NCBI RefSeq assembly: GCF_027594745.1
Contig: NZ_CP110854.1
Location: 868,001-932,000 of the forward strand
DNA: 64,000 nucleotides
Direction of reading: 5' to 3'
DNA from: Saprospira grandis
GTDB lineage: Bacteria > Bacteroidota > Bacteroidia > Chitinophagales > Saprospiraceae
A program made the position numbers and the translations under genes. Shown piece by piece: positions 24,943 to 33,249 of the stretch (position 1 is the first letter of the stretch; every line of letters begins with the position of its first letter). Under the pieces are notes generated by a model. The model did not search any database. It was not told the DNA's origin and was given only the letters and a program-made list of their open reading frames with translations.

Positions 24943-25033
24943 GTTTCCCCTCCCCTGCTGCAGTTTTTAGCGCTTAACTTCATTTTGCCTAACATTTTTT
25001 GCCTTTAGCTGTTGTCTGCTTATTAGTAGGATG

Positions 25034-25184
25034 TTTTGGGGCTGCCCCTCCCTTCGGTCGGGTCGGGCTGTTTCGCAGCTCGCTGTTCGCTCGGCCCTTC
25101 GGCGCTTTCAGCACCTCGGTCTGGCCCTGCGGGCCACTGCTGTCCATCCCTCAGCCTGCGGCCCTATCGGGCCTGTAGGAGCCC
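25034..25184 (+). repeat. Modular GC-rich repeat R10
   Basis: It opens TTTTGGGGCTGCCCC, followed by TCCCTTCGGTCGGGTCGGGCTG. The constant block has the CTGTTCGCTCGGCCC variant. Slot 3 is TGGCCCTGCGGGCCA. The distal end is CCATCCCTCAGCC followed by a GGCCCTATCGGGCC hairpin. It ends 36 bp before the flavin reductase gene. Confidence 0.8.
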
Positions 25185-25219
25185 TACACAAGCAAAAAAT
25201 TATTTAAAAGATACAGCTT

Positions 25220-25849
25220 ATGATCAAAACCTTTCAGGCTCAAGAGATTGCCAATTTGCCCAAGCGGCAGCGCACCACCTTTGTCAACCATCTATCGGGT
25301 TTTAAGTCCGCCAATTTGGTGGGCAGTATTTCGGCTGAGGGCCAGGAGAACCTCGCCATTTTTAGTTCTGCGGTACATTTGGGGGCCAATCCTGCCCTCA
25401 TTGGCCTTATTTCTCGGCCCTTCACGGCCGAAGTGATTCGCCATAGTCTGCGCAATATTCGGCAGCAGAAATACTTTAGTCTCAATCAAGTGCATCAGGG
25501 CATTTATGAGCAGGCCCATCATAGCTCGGCCCGTTATCCCGATGGAGTTTCAGAATTTGAAGCCACAGGCTTGCACCCCCAATATATTGCTGATTTTCCA
25601 GCTCCTTTTGTCCAAGAGGCCCAATTAAAAATAGGCTTGCGGCTAGAAGAGGAAATCCCCATCATAAAAAATGGGACCTACCTCATTGTTGCGGCCATAG
25701 AATACGTAGAGCTGCCCCAAGCCGCCTTTGATGAAGCAACTGGACAAATTGATTTGGAGAAAATGCAGGCCGTTTGTATTTCGGGTTTAGATAGCTACCA
25801 TAAAACGGAGCAATTGCAGCGCCTGCCTTATGCTAAGCCTAGGCAATAG
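25220..25849 (+). CDS. Flavin reductase-like domain protein
   Basis: A 209-residue protein of the FMN-binding split-barrel (flavin reductase) family. The characteristic N-terminal part is KSANLVGSISAEGQENLAIF followed by SSAVHLGANPALIGLISR, which forms the flavin phosphate site. The family includes reductases that use NAD(P)H to reduce FMN, and also ligand-binding members without known activity. It lies 10 bp from the convergent nadK gene. The specific reaction is not determinable. Confidence 0.8.
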   Translation: MIKTFQAQEIANLPKRQRTTFVNHLSGFKSANLVGSISAEGQENLAIFSSAVHLGANPALIGLISRPFTAEVIRHSLRNIRQQKYFSLNQVHQGIYEQAHHSSARYPDGVSEFEATGLHPQYIADFPAPFVQEAQLKIGLRLEEEIPIIKNGTYLIVAAIEYVELPQAAFDEATGQIDLEKMQAVCISGLDSYHKTEQLQRLPYAKPRQ

Positions 25850-25859
25850 GCGGAGGCCC

Positions 25860-26747
25860 CTAATAATTCCGAGAATCGGTCCCCCAATGCAGCTTTTTAC
25901 GGATCATGTACAAAAAGTTGCGATCATCGGGGCGGAGCAAAGTCGTTTGGAAATCGCATTTGCGGATCGCCAGCTGGCAGCTGGCCTGAATGGCCCGATA
26001 ACGAGAATCTAAGGTGCAGAGAAAATGCTCGGCTCGGCCCTCCACTTCAAAAGAGATGACCACATCATCGGAAAGGACGATGGGGCGGACATTGAGGTTG
26101 TGCGGGGCTACGGGCGTGATGATAAAATTGCCAGAGCGGGGAAAAATAATGGGTCCCCCACAGCTCAGGGAGTAGCCCGTAGAGCCTGTGGGGCTGGCCA
26201 CAATAATCCCATCGGCCCAATAAGAATTGAGAAACTCGCCATTCACATAGGTGTGAATAATGACCATAGAAGAGGTATCTCGTTTGAGAATAGCAAAATC
26301 ATTGAGGGCAAAATTGGCGCTGCCAAAGAGGGGGCTAGAAGACTCTAGCTGCAAAAGCACCCGTTTATCTTCTACCAAAGCGCCCTGCTCAAAGGCCTGC
26401 AAACTCTCTTCTATTCGGTGCTTTTCGATCATGGCCAAAAAGCCGAGGCGGCCCATATTGAGGCCCAAAATAGGGACTCCAGTATCTCGGACATAAGTCA
26501 CCGCTTCTAGAATGGTCCCATCTCCGCCCAAAGTAATACAGCAATCGAGTTCGGCAGCGCGGAAATCCTCATGCGTTTGAAAACAATAATAGGGATTATT
26601 GATTTTAATGCGGCCCATAAAAGAATCGTAGTACTCTTGATAAATATAGAGTTCCCATTCGGGGCGGCGAGCGAGGGCATCAAAGACTTCTTGGACCAAC
26701 TGCTGTTGTTCCTTTTTTAGAAAGCGGCTAAACAGAGCGATACGCAT
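25860..26747 (-). CDS. nadK: NAD kinase
   Basis: A 295-residue ATP-NAD kinase that phosphorylates NAD to NADP. The catalytic GGDGT motif is at residues 74-78. Further family motifs are LGLNMGRLGFLA (95-106), the conserved ADGIIVASPTGSTGYSLSCGGPI stretch, and APHNLNVRP. Length and start (MRIALFSRF) are normal. It is the last gene of a minus-strand operon: thioesterase, BamA-like protein, nadK (4-bp gap to the gene upstream). Confidence 0.96.
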   Translation of the reverse strand: MRIALFSRFLKKEQQQLVQEVFDALARRPEWELYIYQEYYDSFMGRIKINNPYYCFQTHEDFRAAELDCCITLGGDGTILEAVTYVRDTGVPILGLNMGRLGFLAMIEKHRIEESLQAFEQGALVEDKRVLLQLESSSPLFGSANFALNDFAILKRDTSSMVIIHTYVNGEFLNSYWADGIIVASPTGSTGYSLSCGGPIIFPRSGNFIITPVAPHNLNVRPIVLSDDVVISFEVEGRAEHFLCTLDSRYRAIQASCQLAIRKCDFQTTLLRPDDRNFLYMIRKKLHWGTDSRNY

Positions 26748-26751
26748 AAGG

Positions 26752-28134
26752 CTAGAGATTCATTTTGAGGCGGAAAAAGAAGGCAGTTTCTCGAGATTGG
26801 TTGAGGCTATACTCAAATTGGAGCACAAAGCGGTACTGCATCAGGCCGAGGTCAATAGCTGGACCAGTGCCCCAAAGCGAGCGATTGACCAAACTGCCCT
26901 GCTGCTGATAAAAGCGGTCCCAAACATAGCCATAATCTAAATGATAACGCAGATGCAGGGCCATAAAAGGGGCATCCCTCTCGCCCAATTCCATCAATTT
27001 GACATTGAGGTCGCTGCGCCAGAGCAAATAATCTTGTCCATAAATTACATAATATTGATTACCCCGCACCAATTCTTCCTCAAAACCTAGGGCCTCTTGT
27101 TCAAAAAAGGCTTGCTTTTGTCGGAGCAGGCTCAGTTTGCCACTCAATTGGCCGCCCACGCTCCAGTAGCCACCGCCAAATTTGTGATAATAGCCCAGAT
27201 GTCCGCCCAAGGTCCATTGATTGAGCTCATTGAAGATACCTAGGCCTTTTTTCTCGGTTTCGGCTTGTAGGTAATAGCCCTGAAAGGGGTAGTTTCGGAA
27301 ATCTCTGCGGTCCTTGGACCAACTATAGCGCAGGCGAAAATCTCTTTGGCGGGCTTTGCCCAAAAGGAAATCGGCATTTTGGGCAAAAATAGAATCGCTA
27401 ACCCCATAATTATGAAAACCTAGGGTCAGTTGCTGTTGGCTCCATACATCTTGGCGAAAATAAAGGCCCAATCGAAAGCGCAGGCGGTCAAACTGTGGGC
27501 TTTTGCTGTTGAGGTCTCTGTAAAAAAGGCGTTTGTTATCGGCTATTCCATAAGCGAGCTCTTTATTATTGGACCAAAGGCCCTCTATACTGTAGCCCCA
27601 AGCGTTTTTATTGCCTAGCGGGGGCATAACATAAACCAATTCGACCTTGGGGCTATAGCCAACTTGCCCAATCAGTTTGAGCAGGTCGTTATAGCCTCTT
27701 GGGTTGCGCCAAAGGCCCCAAAGGCCCAGATTCACTCTTCGGAGATCAAAGTTGAAGCTCTTCCACCAAACATTAAAGTTGCGGTCGGCTAGTTCGATCA
27801 TAGGGATGGGATAAAGGCCTAGAGTTTCATCTAGTTCGATGCCTAGAACAATGCTCTTGCCCTCCCATTCTTTTACTCGGACCACCACCGTTTTAAACAG
27901 GCGGCTATTGAGTAAAGTTTGTTGGGCCAAATCCAGCTGCTCTTGCAACTCATTGAGCCGAACGCTATCGCCTACACTAAAGGGCAGATAGGCGGCCAGG
28001 GTTTTCGCTTTGGTCCGCAACTTTCCCCCCTCTATATCAGAGAGGATAAGGCTATCGATACGGACATAAGGAAGCTGCGCCTGGGCCAACTGGCCAAAGC
28101 TCAGCAAGAAAAAGATAAAAAGAAGAAAACGCAT
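26752..28134 (-). CDS. BamA/TamA-like outer membrane protein with one POTRA domain
   Basis: A 460-residue predicted outer membrane barrel. The signal peptide ends at AQAQ (residue 20). One POTRA-like domain (about 22-110, VRLNELQEQLDLAQQTLLNS then RLFKTVVVRV) is followed by a 16-strand-type beta barrel rich in aromatic, alternating strands and ending FFFRLKMNL. It is shorter than the essential five-POTRA BamA, so it is probably an accessory member of the Omp85 superfamily. Its ATG directly follows the TAA of the thioesterase gene, so the genes are likely coupled. Role unknown; outer membrane biogenesis is inferred. Confidence 0.82.
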   Translation of the reverse strand: MRFLLFIFFLLSFGQLAQAQLPYVRIDSLILSDIEGGKLRTKAKTLAAYLPFSVGDSVRLNELQEQLDLAQQTLLNSRLFKTVVVRVKEWEGKSIVLGIELDETLGLYPIPMIELADRNFNVWWKSFNFDLRRVNLGLWGLWRNPRGYNDLLKLIGQVGYSPKVELVYVMPPLGNKNAWGYSIEGLWSNNKELAYGIADNKRLFYRDLNSKSPQFDRLRFRLGLYFRQDVWSQQQLTLGFHNYGVSDSIFAQNADFLLGKARQRDFRLRYSWSKDRRDFRNYPFQGYYLQAETEKKGLGIFNELNQWTLGGHLGYYHKFGGGYWSVGGQLSGKLSLLRQKQAFFEQEALGFEEELVRGNQYYVIYGQDYLLWRSDLNVKLMELGERDAPFMALHLRYHLDYGYVWDRFYQQQGSLVNRSLWGTGPAIDLGLMQYRFVLQFEYSLNQSRETAFFFRLKMNL

Positions 28135-28572
28135 TTAGCTGCTAGGAATTTGAAGATAATTAGAACTGCCATGGGCCAAGACTTTGCCCTCTTGGTCTAG
28201 AAGTAGGCAGCGCATATTGGCCGAGCGCTTCCCAATGCGGATGAGCTCGGGCTGAGCAACGACTTTTTGGCCCTCAAAAGCGGCCCGCACAAAATCTAGC
28301 TGTAAGCTAGTGGCATAATAGGCGCTCTCTTCTGAAAGCACAAAGAGCTGCATGCCCATGCTCTCATCCAAAATGGCCGAGATGGCCCCGCCATGTAGGC
28401 TGCCCATAGGATTGAGCATATCGGGGCGGACCTCAAACTCTAGTTGGAGCATGCCCGTTTTTTCATTAACAGACAGGATTCTGGCATTGAGCCAAGCCCC
28501 CAAACCACTAATATTTCCCTCAATATGTTGGCCTTCATGGGCTTTGACAAAGGCAATCTTTTCTTTAGACAT
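28135..28572 (-). CDS. PaaI-type hotdog thioesterase
   Basis: A 145-residue protein with the hotdog-fold acyl-CoA thioesterase pattern. The core is NPMGSLHGGAISAILDESMG, with HGG and the catalytic acidic residue of the PaaI branch in the following helix. The C-terminal strands include ATSLQLDFVRAA and KVLAHGSSNYL. It probably hydrolyses acyl- or aryl-CoA; the substrate is not evident. First gene of the operon with the BamA-like gene and nadK. Confidence 0.85.
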   Translation of the reverse strand: MSKEKIAFVKAHEGQHIEGNISGLGAWLNARILSVNEKTGMLQLEFEVRPDMLNPMGSLHGGAISAILDESMGMQLFVLSEESAYYATSLQLDFVRAAFEGQKVVAQPELIRIGKRSANMRCLLLDQEGKVLAHGSSNYLQIPSS

Positions 28573-28651
28573 TTGTTTTTGCTTTTACATTATAGGATGC
28601 ACAAAAGTAATTTTTTTTTGCTGGCCAAGGGAATGTTTTTGCCTTCTTGCG

Positions 28652-28821
28652 TCCTACAGGCGGCAAAGCCGCCGCAGGCGAGCGAAGCGAAGCGGCTGAG
28701 GGGCTGTAGCAGGGCCGCCGAAGGCGGCAGACCAAAGCGGCTTTGCCGCTGCAGGGCCGAGCAGACCTGCGAGCTGCGCAATGGCCCGACCCGACCAAAG
28801 GGAGGGGCAGCCCCAAAAAAA
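28652..28821 (-). repeat. Modular GC-rich repeat R11
   Basis: Minus-oriented copy whose GCAGCCCCAAAAAAA end lies 55 bp from the nrdA stop. Slot 2 is AGCGGCTTTGCCGCT, slot 3 is GCCGCCGAAGGCGGC, and the distal end is GGCTGAGGGGCTGTAG. A terminal GGCGGCAAAGCCGCC hairpin lies at the far end. Its architecture closely matches R8 and R13. Confidence 0.8.
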
Positions 28822-28876
28822 TAGCAGCTCCTCCCGAAAGAGAAACTGCTACAAACAAACTACTTAAAATTAAGTC

Positions 28877-31300
28877 TTAAGAGCCGCACATCAAGCAATC
28901 ATCGGGATTGTCGATGCTACAGGCTAGGCCTTCTTGGCTGTTAGCCTCCTCGATTTGGGCGGCGGTACGGCCAGCCAAAGCTTGATTGCTGCCGCCATTT
29001 TGGCCCACAAATTTCTGTTGGTACTTGGCGCTAAGGGTAAACTTGATGGGGTCTACCGCAGCTTTGGAACGGAGGTAATACATGCCCGTTTTTAGGCCAC
29101 GTTTCCAGGCGTGAAAGTGCATGGAGGTCAGTTTGGCAAAGTTGGGGCTCTCCACGAAGAGGTTGAGGCTTTGCGACTGGCAAATGAAGGCGCCACGATC
29201 GGCGGACATATCAATAATGGCCCGTTGTTTAATTTCATAGGCCGTTTTGTAGAGCTCCTTGATTTCTTGGGGCAAGCCCTCGATATTTTGGACCGAGCCA
29301 TTGGCGGCAATCAACATCTCTTTGAGTTCTTGAGTCCAATATCCACGTTCAATCAGGTCTTTGAGTAGGTGTTTATTGACCACCACATACTCGCCAGAAA
29401 GGGTGCGGCGGCTATAAATATTAGAGGTGTAGGGCTCAAAACACTCGTTATTTCCAAGAATTTGAGAGGTGGAAGCGGTAGGCATAGGCGCTACGAGCAG
29501 GCTATTGCGCACCCCATGGGCCAAAATTTCTTGACGGAGGGCTTCCCAATCCCAGCGGTCTGAGGGAGTGACATCCCAAAGGTCAAATTGGAATTTTCCT
29601 TGGCTAATCGGCGAACCTTCATAAGTAGAATAAGGGCCCTCTTCCTTGGCCATTTGGCAAGATTCGCTCATGGCCGCAAAATAAATCGTCTCGAAAATAT
29701 CGCGGTTGAGTTGGCGGGCTTCTTCGCTTTCAAAAGGCAGACGCATCATGAGGAAGGCATCGGCTAGGCCCTGCACGCCAATTCCGACGGGGCGGTGGCG
29801 CATATTGCTATTTTTGGCCTCTTGAATGGGGTAATAATTGATGTCGATGACCTTATTGAGGTTGCGGGTAACAATTCTTGTGACCTCATAAAGGCGTTGG
29901 AAATCATATTGGCCGTCTTCGGTTACAAATTTAGAAAGGGCGATAGAAGCTAGGTTACAGACGGCCACCTCATCGGGGCTACTGTACTCCATAATCTCGG
30001 TACAGAGGTTACTGGAGCGAATTACGCCCAAGTTTTTCTGATTCGATTTGCGGTTTGCATGGTCCTTATACAACATATAAGGGGTACCCGTTTCGATTTG
30101 AGATTCTAATATTTTCATCCAAAGTTCGCGGGCTTTTATCGTTTGGCGGCCCTTACCTTCTGCTTCAAAGGCGAGGTAGCGTTTTTCAAACTCTTCGCCA
30201 TAGCTATCATAGAGGCCGGGGCATTCATTGGGGCACATCAAGGTCCATTCGGCATCCTGTTCTACTCTTTGCATAAAGAGGTCGGGAATCCAAAGGGCGT
30301 AAAAGAGGTCGCGGGCACGTTGTTCTTCTTTACCGTGGTTCTTTTTGAGGTCCAAAAACTCAAAAACATCGGCATGCCAGGGTTCTAAATAAATAGCAAA
30401 AGCGCCTTTGCGTTTTCCGCCCCCTTGGTCCACATAACGGGCCGTATCATTATAGACGCGGAGCATGGGCACAATGCCGTTCGAGTTGCCGCCAGTGCCT
30501 TTGATATAGCTGCCTTTGGCGCGAATATTATGGATACTCAGGCCAATTCCACCAGCGGATTGCGAGATTTTGGCGCAGCGGCTAAGGGTTTCAAAAATGC
30601 CGGGAATAGAATCGTCGGTCATGCTGAGCAAAAAGCAAGAAGAGAGCTGCGGGCGGGGCGTTCCAGAGTTGAATAAGGTGGGCGTAGCATGCGTAAACCA
30701 ACGCTCAGACATCAGTTTGTAGGTTTGCAAGGCGGCCTCGATATTTTCGCCATGAATGCCCAGAGCTGTGCGCATAATCATATACTGCGGGCGCTCGATA
30801 ATCTTGCCATTGACCTTCATGAGGTAAGAGCGCTCAAGGGTCTTAAAGCCAAAGAAATCATAGTCATAATCGCGTTCGTGCACGATAGCCGCATCCAGTT
30901 GTTCGCTGTGTTTTTCCACCAAAGCCATAAAATCATCGGCGATCATTTGGGCATTTTCGCCAGTTTTGGGATCAATATATTGGTGGAGTCGGCGCATGGT
31001 TTCGGTAAAAGAGTCGGAGCTCCCCTTGTGTAGGTCCGAAACCGAAATTCTAGCGGCCAAGATCGCATAGTCGGGATGTTCGGTGGCCATAGAGGCGGCG
31101 GTTTCTGCCGCTAGCTTGTCGAGCACCTCGGTAGAGACCCCATCATAAAGGCCCAAAATGACCTTTTTAGAAATCTCAATCACATCGATATAGCGATTGT
31201 CCAATCCGTCGCAGAGGTAATAAATCCGCCGCATAATTTTATCAAAACTAACGTCCTCTTTGCGGCCGTTTCGCTTGGTCACTTGCATCAATTGCATCAT
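28877..31300 (-). CDS. nrdA: Ribonucleoside-diphosphate reductase alpha subunit (class Ia)
   Basis: An 807-residue catalytic subunit that reduces NDPs to dNDPs with the NrdB radical subunit. An ATP-cone regulatory domain lies at the N-terminus (about 1-95, VTKRNGRKEDVSFDKIM). Active-site elements include PQLSSCFLLSM, and NLCTEIMEYSSPDEVAVCNL with the NxCxE motif. The redox-active C-terminal pair is in DDCLMCGS. Two adjacent ATGs (31298-31300 and 31295-31297) make the exact start uncertain by one residue. nrdB lies 364 bp upstream on the same strand, separated by composite repeat R12. Confidence 0.96.
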   Translation of the reverse strand: MMQLMQVTKRNGRKEDVSFDKIMRRIYYLCDGLDNRYIDVIEISKKVILGLYDGVSTEVLDKLAAETAASMATEHPDYAILAARISVSDLHKGSSDSFTETMRRLHQYIDPKTGENAQMIADDFMALVEKHSEQLDAAIVHERDYDYDFFGFKTLERSYLMKVNGKIIERPQYMIMRTALGIHGENIEAALQTYKLMSERWFTHATPTLFNSGTPRPQLSSCFLLSMTDDSIPGIFETLSRCAKISQSAGGIGLSIHNIRAKGSYIKGTGGNSNGIVPMLRVYNDTARYVDQGGGKRKGAFAIYLEPWHADVFEFLDLKKNHGKEEQRARDLFYALWIPDLFMQRVEQDAEWTLMCPNECPGLYDSYGEEFEKRYLAFEAEGKGRQTIKARELWMKILESQIETGTPYMLYKDHANRKSNQKNLGVIRSSNLCTEIMEYSSPDEVAVCNLASIALSKFVTEDGQYDFQRLYEVTRIVTRNLNKVIDINYYPIQEAKNSNMRHRPVGIGVQGLADAFLMMRLPFESEEARQLNRDIFETIYFAAMSESCQMAKEEGPYSTYEGSPISQGKFQFDLWDVTPSDRWDWEALRQEILAHGVRNSLLVAPMPTASTSQILGNNECFEPYTSNIYSRRTLSGEYVVVNKHLLKDLIERGYWTQELKEMLIAANGSVQNIEGLPQEIKELYKTAYEIKQRAIIDMSADRGAFICQSQSLNLFVESPNFAKLTSMHFHAWKRGLKTGMYYLRSKAAVDPIKFTLSAKYQQKFVGQNGGSNQALAGRTAAQIEEANSQEGLACSIDNPDDCLMCGS

Positions 31301-31379
31301 AATATATCTTGGCTTTGGCTAAAAAAGCGCTTAGTCTTGCTGGCTAAGCGCTGATTAGTCTGTTTTTTAATATTTGTTG

Positions 31380-31650
31380 TTTTGGGGCCTCCCGCCTTCG
31401 GCGGGCGGTTACTCCCTTTGGTCGTCTAACTGCGAACTAAAGTTCTTGTTGTCGTTTATTCCCGTTGGTCATCGAACTGGCGCCTCTTCGAGGCTGGTTG
31501 TCGCAGCTCGCTGCTGTTTTGGGGCCTCCCGCCTTCGGCGGGCGCTACGTTTCGCAGCTCGCTGTTCGCTCGGCCCTGCGGCAGCAAAGCTGCCTGGGTC
31601 TGGCCTAACGGCCACTGCTGCACATCGCTAGGCCAGCGGCTGCGCCGCTT
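31380..31650 (+). repeat. Modular GC-rich repeat R12 (composite of two units)
   Basis: It sits between nrdB and nrdA. Unit one opens at 31380 with CCCGCCTTCGGCGGG and accessory blocks (GAACTAAAGTTC; GAACTGGCGCCTC..GAGGCTGGTTGTC). It is interrupted at CAGCTCGCTGCTG by a second TTTTGGGGCCTCCC opening at about 31517. Unit two has slot 2 GCAGCAAAGCTGC, a TGGCCTAACGGCCA slot 3 and an ATCGCTAGGCC end. The orientation is antisense to the nrd genes. Confidence 0.85.
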
Positions 31651-31664
31651 GTTTTAGCGCTTGG

Positions 31665-32636
31665 CTAAAAATCTTCATCCAAAGAGAAGGTTTGTTTTTC
31701 TCTTTCGGCCATTACGCCAGCTTTTTGGTAATCGCCCACTCTTTTTTCAAAGAAGTTGGTTTTTCCTTGCAGCGAGATGAGTTCCATCCAGGGGAAGGGG
31801 TTGCTACTGCCATAGACCTTAGGTTGGCCCAAAGAAACGAGCAGGCGGTCGGCCACAAACTCAATATATTGCGACATCAGCTTAGCGTTCATTCCGATTA
31901 GGGAAACGGGCAGAGCATCGGTAACAAACTCTTGTTCTAGGCTAACGGCCTCGGTAATAATGCTGCGGAGTTCTTCTGAAGGGATGGGGTTTTCTAGCAT
32001 AGAATAGAGCAGGCAGGCAAAATCGCAATGCATACCTTCATCTCGGCTGATGAGCTCATTGGAAAACGTAAGGCCGGGCATAATGCCTCTTTTCTTTAGC
32101 CAGTAAATCGAGCAAAAGCTGCCTGAAAAGAAAATGCCTTCTATGGCCGCAAAAGCGATTAGGCGGTGGGCAAAAGAGGGGGCCTCTTCAATCCATTTGA
32201 TGGCCCATTTGGCTTTGCGTTGAACGCAAGGCAGGGTTTGCATGGCATTAAAAAGGGCGTTTTTCTCGGCGCTATCTTGAATATAGGTATCTATGAGGAG
32301 GCTGTAGGTTTCGGCGTGGATATCTTCGATTTGGATTTGCGTAGCATAAAAAGATCGAGCTTCGGCAAGTTGGACATCTCGGTAGAAGTTGAGGACCAAA
32401 TTTTCGTTCACGATGCCATCGCTGGCAGCAAAAAAGGCCAAAACGTGTTTGATAAAGTGTTGTTCATTGGCCGAAAGCTCTTTCCAATCGTGCAGGTCGG
32501 CAGCTAGGTCAATTTCGTCGGTGGTCCAAAAACAGGCAAGGGCCTGTTTGCGCATTTCCCAAATGGCATCATGTTGAATGGGAAAAAGGACAAAACGCTG
32601 GTCATTTTCTTGGAGAATAGGCTCTATTACAGACAT
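31665..32636 (-). CDS. nrdB: Ribonucleoside-diphosphate reductase beta subunit
   Basis: A 323-residue diiron/tyrosyl-radical subunit. The E..H...Y signature is EDIHAETY with Glu104, His107 and radical Tyr111 at E. coli spacing, and Asp73 in ASDGIVNENL is the first iron ligand. The second ligand helix includes SRDEGMHCDFAC. The C-terminus (EREKQTFSLDEDF) fits an NrdA-binding tail. The start at 32634-32636 is followed upstream by a long hairpin (32680-32715) that may regulate it. The intergenic repeat R12 separates it from nrdA. Confidence 0.96.
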   Translation of the reverse strand: MSVIEPILQENDQRFVLFPIQHDAIWEMRKQALACFWTTDEIDLAADLHDWKELSANEQHFIKHVLAFFAASDGIVNENLVLNFYRDVQLAEARSFYATQIQIEDIHAETYSLLIDTYIQDSAEKNALFNAMQTLPCVQRKAKWAIKWIEEAPSFAHRLIAFAAIEGIFFSGSFCSIYWLKKRGIMPGLTFSNELISRDEGMHCDFACLLYSMLENPIPSEELRSIITEAVSLEQEFVTDALPVSLIGMNAKLMSQYIEFVADRLLVSLGQPKVYGSSNPFPWMELISLQGKTNFFEKRVGDYQKAGVMAEREKQTFSLDEDF

Positions 32637-32679
32637 TTATTGGGCAATTTACGGAAAACGTTAAAACAAATTAGTGGAG

Positions 32680-32715
32680 ACTCCTTAAGAGGTTTGGGCA
32701 AACCTCTTAAGGAGT
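32680..32715. promoter_or_regulatory. Long hairpin in the nrdB upstream region
   Basis: A perfect 16-bp stem (ACTCCTTAAGAGGTTT and its complement) with loop GGGC lies 44 bp upstream of the nrdB start and has no U-run on either side. It falls between two direct copies of AACAAATTAGTGGA (32665-32678 and 32752-32765). It could be an attenuator, a leader structure or an operator. It does not match the NrdR-box consensus. Confidence 0.45.
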
Positions 32716-33059
32716 TACAAAGTTCGGGAAAAAGCTTTTAATCTTCAAACCAACAAATTAGTGGACGGGCTGTAAGGCCGATAAACATTGAGTTATTTTA
32801 TAAAAATAAGTTATTCCCATTTTGGGAACGGCATGTGAATATCTTTGTGTATAAGTCGCTCTAAGTTCGATAGTGGGCGGCTTTGAGGGGGCTTAAAAAA
32901 GCTAGTTGTACAGCACAATTGGAAACAAAAAAATTTAGTTAAACCAATTTGGTTTTAATCGTTAGCAACTAATAGGAAGCACAAAAAAAGCGGCCCACTG
33001 CTGCAGTTTTTAGGGGCCAAAAGCGGGGAGTTGGGCCAAAATTCTGCTGTGCTATTCTT
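32716..33059. other. Non-coding gap between nrdB and the S8 protease
   Basis: I see no gene. It contains the second AACAAATTAGTGGA copy (32752-32765) and AT-rich sequence without a recognisable RNA or promoter signature before repeat R13. Confidence 0.4.
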
Positions 33060-33202
33060 AAGCGGAGCGGGGGCATTTGGCTGAGGGGCTGTAGCAGGGC
33101 CGCCAAAGGCGGCAGACCAAGGAGCGAAGCGACGAAGGGCCGAGCGAGCAGCGAGCTGCGAAATGGCCCGACCCGCCCGCAGGGCGGGGCAGCCCCAAAA
33201 AA
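33060..33202 (-). repeat. Modular GC-rich repeat R13
   Basis: Minus-oriented copy ending CAGCCCCAAAAAA, 48 bp before the S8 protease. Slot 1 is CCCGCCCGCAGGGCGGG, slot 3 is GCCGCCAAAGGCGGC, and the distal end is GGCTGAGGGGCTGTAG. The constant block has the GAGCAGCGAGC variant. Confidence 0.8.
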
Positions 33203-33225
33203 TAGGTTTTTAAAACAGTTCCCTG

Positions 33226-33233
33226 TACCTTTG
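33226..33233 (+). promoter_or_regulatory. -7 promoter element candidate (TACCTTTG)
   Basis: TACCTTTG matches the Bacteroidetes -7 consensus TAnnTTTG exactly and lies 17 bp before the S8 protease start. No good -33 TTG is at the expected distance, so support is partial. Confidence 0.35.
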
Positions 33234-33249
33234 TACAAAATGAAAAACC

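Noticed and set aside
32680..32715. NrdR box or cobalamin riboswitch upstream of nrdB
   Set aside because: Neither the NrdR consensus nor the conserved B12-box is present; the hairpin is listed as unassigned.
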